From Pseudomonas abietaniphila (GTDB lineage: Bacteria > Pseudomonadota > Gammaproteobacteria > Pseudomonadales > Pseudomonadaceae): a stretch of 64,000 bases of DNA. The DNA is taken from assembly GCF_039697315.1 (NCBI RefSeq), contig NZ_CP155619.1:434001-498000 (forward strand). The letters are read 5' to 3'. Made by a program: the position numbers and the translations under genes. Every line of letters begins with the position of its first letter. The first letter of the stretch is position 1. Shown here piece after piece: positions 62,228 to 64,000 of the stretch. The notes under the pieces are model-generated. The model saw only the letters and a program-made list of their open reading frames with translations, made no database searches and was not told where the DNA came from.

Positions 62228-63193
62228 TTAGCGACGCTTCATCCGGTCGATGATCACCGCCAGCAACAGGATTGTGCCGCGAATCACATACTGGTAGAAG
62301 GTGTCGATGTTCTTCAGGTTCATCGCGTTTTCAATGATCGCCAGAATCAACACCCCGGCAATCACATGACGAATCATGCCGATCCCGCCGCTCAGCGACA
62401 CACCGCCCAGTACACAGGCAGAAATCACCGTCAGTTCGAAACCCTGACCGACCATGGGCTGACCGGACGTCATGCGCGAGGCCAGCACCACGCCCGCAAG
62501 GGCGCCGATGACGCCATGAACGACGAAGATGATGATCTTGGTACGATCGACATGCACGCCTGCCAGCAACGCTGCTTCCTGGTTGCCACCGATGGCCAGC
62601 GTGTTGCGACCGTAGGTGGTGTAGTTGAGCAGCCAGCCGAAGAACGCGAAGCACACAACCGTGATCAGGATCGGCACCGGTACGCCGAACAACTGGCCGT
62701 TGCCGAACACGAAAAAGGATTCCTCGCCGACGCCGACGGCCTTGCCGTTGGAGAAGATATAAGCCAGACCGCGAACGATCTGCATGGTCGCCAGTGTCGT
62801 GATCAGCGCATTGATGCGCAGCTTGGCGATGACGATGCCGTTGATCAGGCCCACCACCAAACCCATGGCCAGCGCCGCAGAGACGCCGAGAAACACGCTG
62901 TCGGTATCACGGATGACGATGGCCGCGATAACGCCCGAGCAGGCCAGTACGGAGCCGACCGACAGGTCGAAATGCCCGGAGGCCAGGCAATACAGCATCG
63001 TGCAGGCGGCAATGCCGACCGTCGAAATCGCCAGGCCCAAGCCACGCATGTTCAGCGGGGACATGAAGTTGTCGATCAGCAAGGCACAGAGCACGAAGAT
63101 GCCCAGTGCAGCCAGGAGCATGGCCCAGTCGTCGAAGAATCGACGCATGTTCATGCCCTGGCGGGGAGCCGTCAGGCTGGTTTCGGTTGACAT
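62228..63193 (-). CDS. araH: L-arabinose ABC transporter permease AraH
   Basis: The 321-residue inner-membrane permease of the ribose/arabinose class has about ten helices. Conserved phrases are GHFDLSVGSVLACSGVIAA near the N-terminus and GGVSLSGGIGMIRHVIAGVLIL near the C-terminus. Together with AraG and a binding protein it imports L-arabinose. The start at 63193 follows GAGG; a longer frame starting in upstream sequence is rejected. It follows araG by 41 nt on the same strand. Confidence 0.88.
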   Translation of the reverse strand: MSTETSLTAPRQGMNMRRFFDDWAMLLAALGIFVLCALLIDNFMSPLNMRGLGLAISTVGIAACTMLYCLASGHFDLSVGSVLACSGVIAAIVIRDTDSVFLGVSAALAMGLVVGLINGIVIAKLRINALITTLATMQIVRGLAYIFSNGKAVGVGEESFFVFGNGQLFGVPVPILITVVCFAFFGWLLNYTTYGRNTLAIGGNQEAALLAGVHVDRTKIIIFVVHGVIGALAGVVLASRMTSGQPMVGQGFELTVISACVLGGVSLSGGIGMIRHVIAGVLILAIIENAMNLKNIDTFYQYVIRGTILLLAVIIDRMKRR

Positions 63194-63234
63194 ACGCACC
63201 TCGTTTTTATTTTTCACTGTCGTGACCAGAGTGT

Positions 63235-64000
63235 TCAGCCGCGTGTGCGCGGCAGTGCCAATTGCAACAACCGTTGTTCATTGGCCTCGTCGCGAGAAAG
63301 CTCGCCGGTGATGGCGCCTTCGCTCATGACCAGAATGCGGTCGGAAATACCCATGACTTCCATCAGATCGCTCGAAACCACGATGACCGCGATGCCATCG
63401 GCGGCCAGGTTGTGGATGATCTGGTAGATCTCGGATTTGGCGCCGATATCGATGCCGCGAGTCGGCTCGTCCAACAGCAGGACCTTCATCGGCATCGAGA
63501 GCCAGCGACCGAGAATGGCCTTCTGCTGATTGCCCCCTGAAAGGAACAGCATCTGCTGGTCCGGCGAAGGCGTCTTGACGTTCATCGAGCGGATCTGACC
63601 CTTGGCGTTTTCCCGCTCCCACTTGCCCTGAATCAGGCAACCCAGGTGCACGTGCCGTGGCCGCGCGCCGATGTTGATGTTCTCGGCGACGCTGGACAGC
63701 GGCACGATGCCTTCCTTCTTGCGGTCCTCGGGGCACAGCAGAATTCCGGCGTCGATGGCGTCGCGCGGCGAGCGCAGGTTCAGCGGCTGACCCTCCAGCT
63801 GCAACGTGCCGGCCTGACTGCGGGTGAGGCCCGACAGCATGCGGAACAGTTCGGTACGACCCGCGCCGACCAACCCGAAAAAGCCCAGCACCTCGCCCTT
63901 CTGCACCGCAAAACTCGCAGGTTCCTGAAGACCCGGACCCAGCAGGCCAGTCACCCGCAGGCTCGGCCCGTGATGCTGACGTGGACGGTAGTTGTAGATG
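63235..64000 (-). CDS. araG: L-arabinose ABC transporter ATP-binding protein AraG (3' part)
   Basis: The gene runs off the right edge; only the C-terminal ~254 codons are present. The sequence covers the second nucleotide-binding domain: GEVLGFFGLVGAGRTEL (Walker A of the degenerate type), LCPEDRKKEGIVPLSSVAENINIGAR, LSGGNQQKAILGRWL and VLLLDEPTRGIDIGAK. These phrases match E. coli AraG closely. The ATP-binding first half and the binding-protein gene araF would lie beyond the window. Confidence 0.92.
   Translation of the reverse strand, partial: IYNYRPRQHHGPSLRVTGLLGPGLQEPASFAVQKGEVLGFFGLVGAGRTELFRMLSGLTRSQAGTLQLEGQPLNLRSPRDAIDAGILLCPEDRKKEGIVPLSSVAENINIGARPRHVHLGCLIQGKWERENAKGQIRSMNVKTPSPDQQMLFLSGGNQQKAILGRWLSMPMKVLLLDEPTRGIDIGAKSEIYQIIHNLAADGIAVIVVSSDLMEVMGISDRILVMSEGAITGELSRDEANEQRLLQLALPRTRG

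Noticed and set aside
1..64000. CRISPR arrays, tRNA/rRNA genes, prophage or toxin-antitoxin modules
   Set aside because: No regularly spaced repeats, no cloverleaf or rRNA sequence and no phage structural genes were seen; the repeats present are REP-type or the dispersed repeat described.

Overview
The window looks like a chromosomal segment of a fluorescent/plant-associated type Pseudomonas. The evidence is an OprI-type lipoprotein gene next to an L,D-transpeptidase and the tesA-ybbA-ybbP block, many Pseudomonas-style REP/REPIN repeats (GTGGGAGCGAGCTTGCTCGC and related forms), an ANR-type box before the cytochrome bd operon, a split pqiA with pqiB and pqiC, and high-GC codon use throughout. 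No tRNA, rRNA, CRISPR array, prophage or replication origin was seen.

Layout. 0-8.7 kb: envelope genes (oprI, ldt), a small CxxC protein, then a ~560-bp dispersed repeat split by an IS150-group (IS3 family) element, followed by tesA, ybbA/ybbP and greB. 8.7-16.3 kb: accessory genes, including a TonB-dependent siderophore receptor with a possible Fur box, a frameshifted DHA2 drug-efflux gene, a DUF2938 protein, a PRISE-like SDR, a class A beta-lactamase and a molybdate-binding TOBE protein. 16-22.8 kb: a large fused flavin-barrel/ferredoxin-reductase/2Fe-2S protein, a GST, two translationally coupled LysR regulators and an MFS transporter. 22.8-26.2 kb: the bd-oxidase operon cydP-cydA-cydB-cydX-ybgE. 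26.5-29.4 kb: a cassette of periplasmic binding protein, membrane diguanylate cyclase and second periplasmic binding protein. 29.4-34.9 kb: GST, eptA (lipid A phosphoethanolamine transferase) with an AraC regulator, a LysE exporter and an MFS transporter. 35-36 kb: about 1 kb of gene-free repeats holding the second, inverted copy of the dispersed repeat. 36-47.9 kb: aldehyde dehydrogenase/ArsR, a purine permease, nitrilase/LysR, small envelope proteins, and a D-tartrate module (dctA, tartrate dehydratase, LysR).

48-56 kb is the most coherent specialised region. It holds a free-standing pqqA of 23 codons with its own terminator, an AcoR-like sigma-54 activator, an FAD oxidoreductase, an AldA-type aldehyde dehydrogenase, and a secreted PQQ- and heme-containing alcohol dehydrogenase. 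The dehydrogenase has a near-perfect -24/-12 promoter. A ~40-bp block of sequence is shared between the upstream regions of pqqA and the dehydrogenase, which suggests one activator tunes both enzyme and cofactor precursor. 56.3-59.9 kb: pqiA (two half-genes), pqiB, pqiC, a lipid-transport operon. 60-64 kb: an XRE regulator, an amidase and the end of an arabinose ABC operon (araH, partial araG).

Two genes are clearly damaged: the IS transposase orfB, where an amber codon sits exactly at the catalytic glutamate, and the DHA2 transporter, which has a single-base frameshift.
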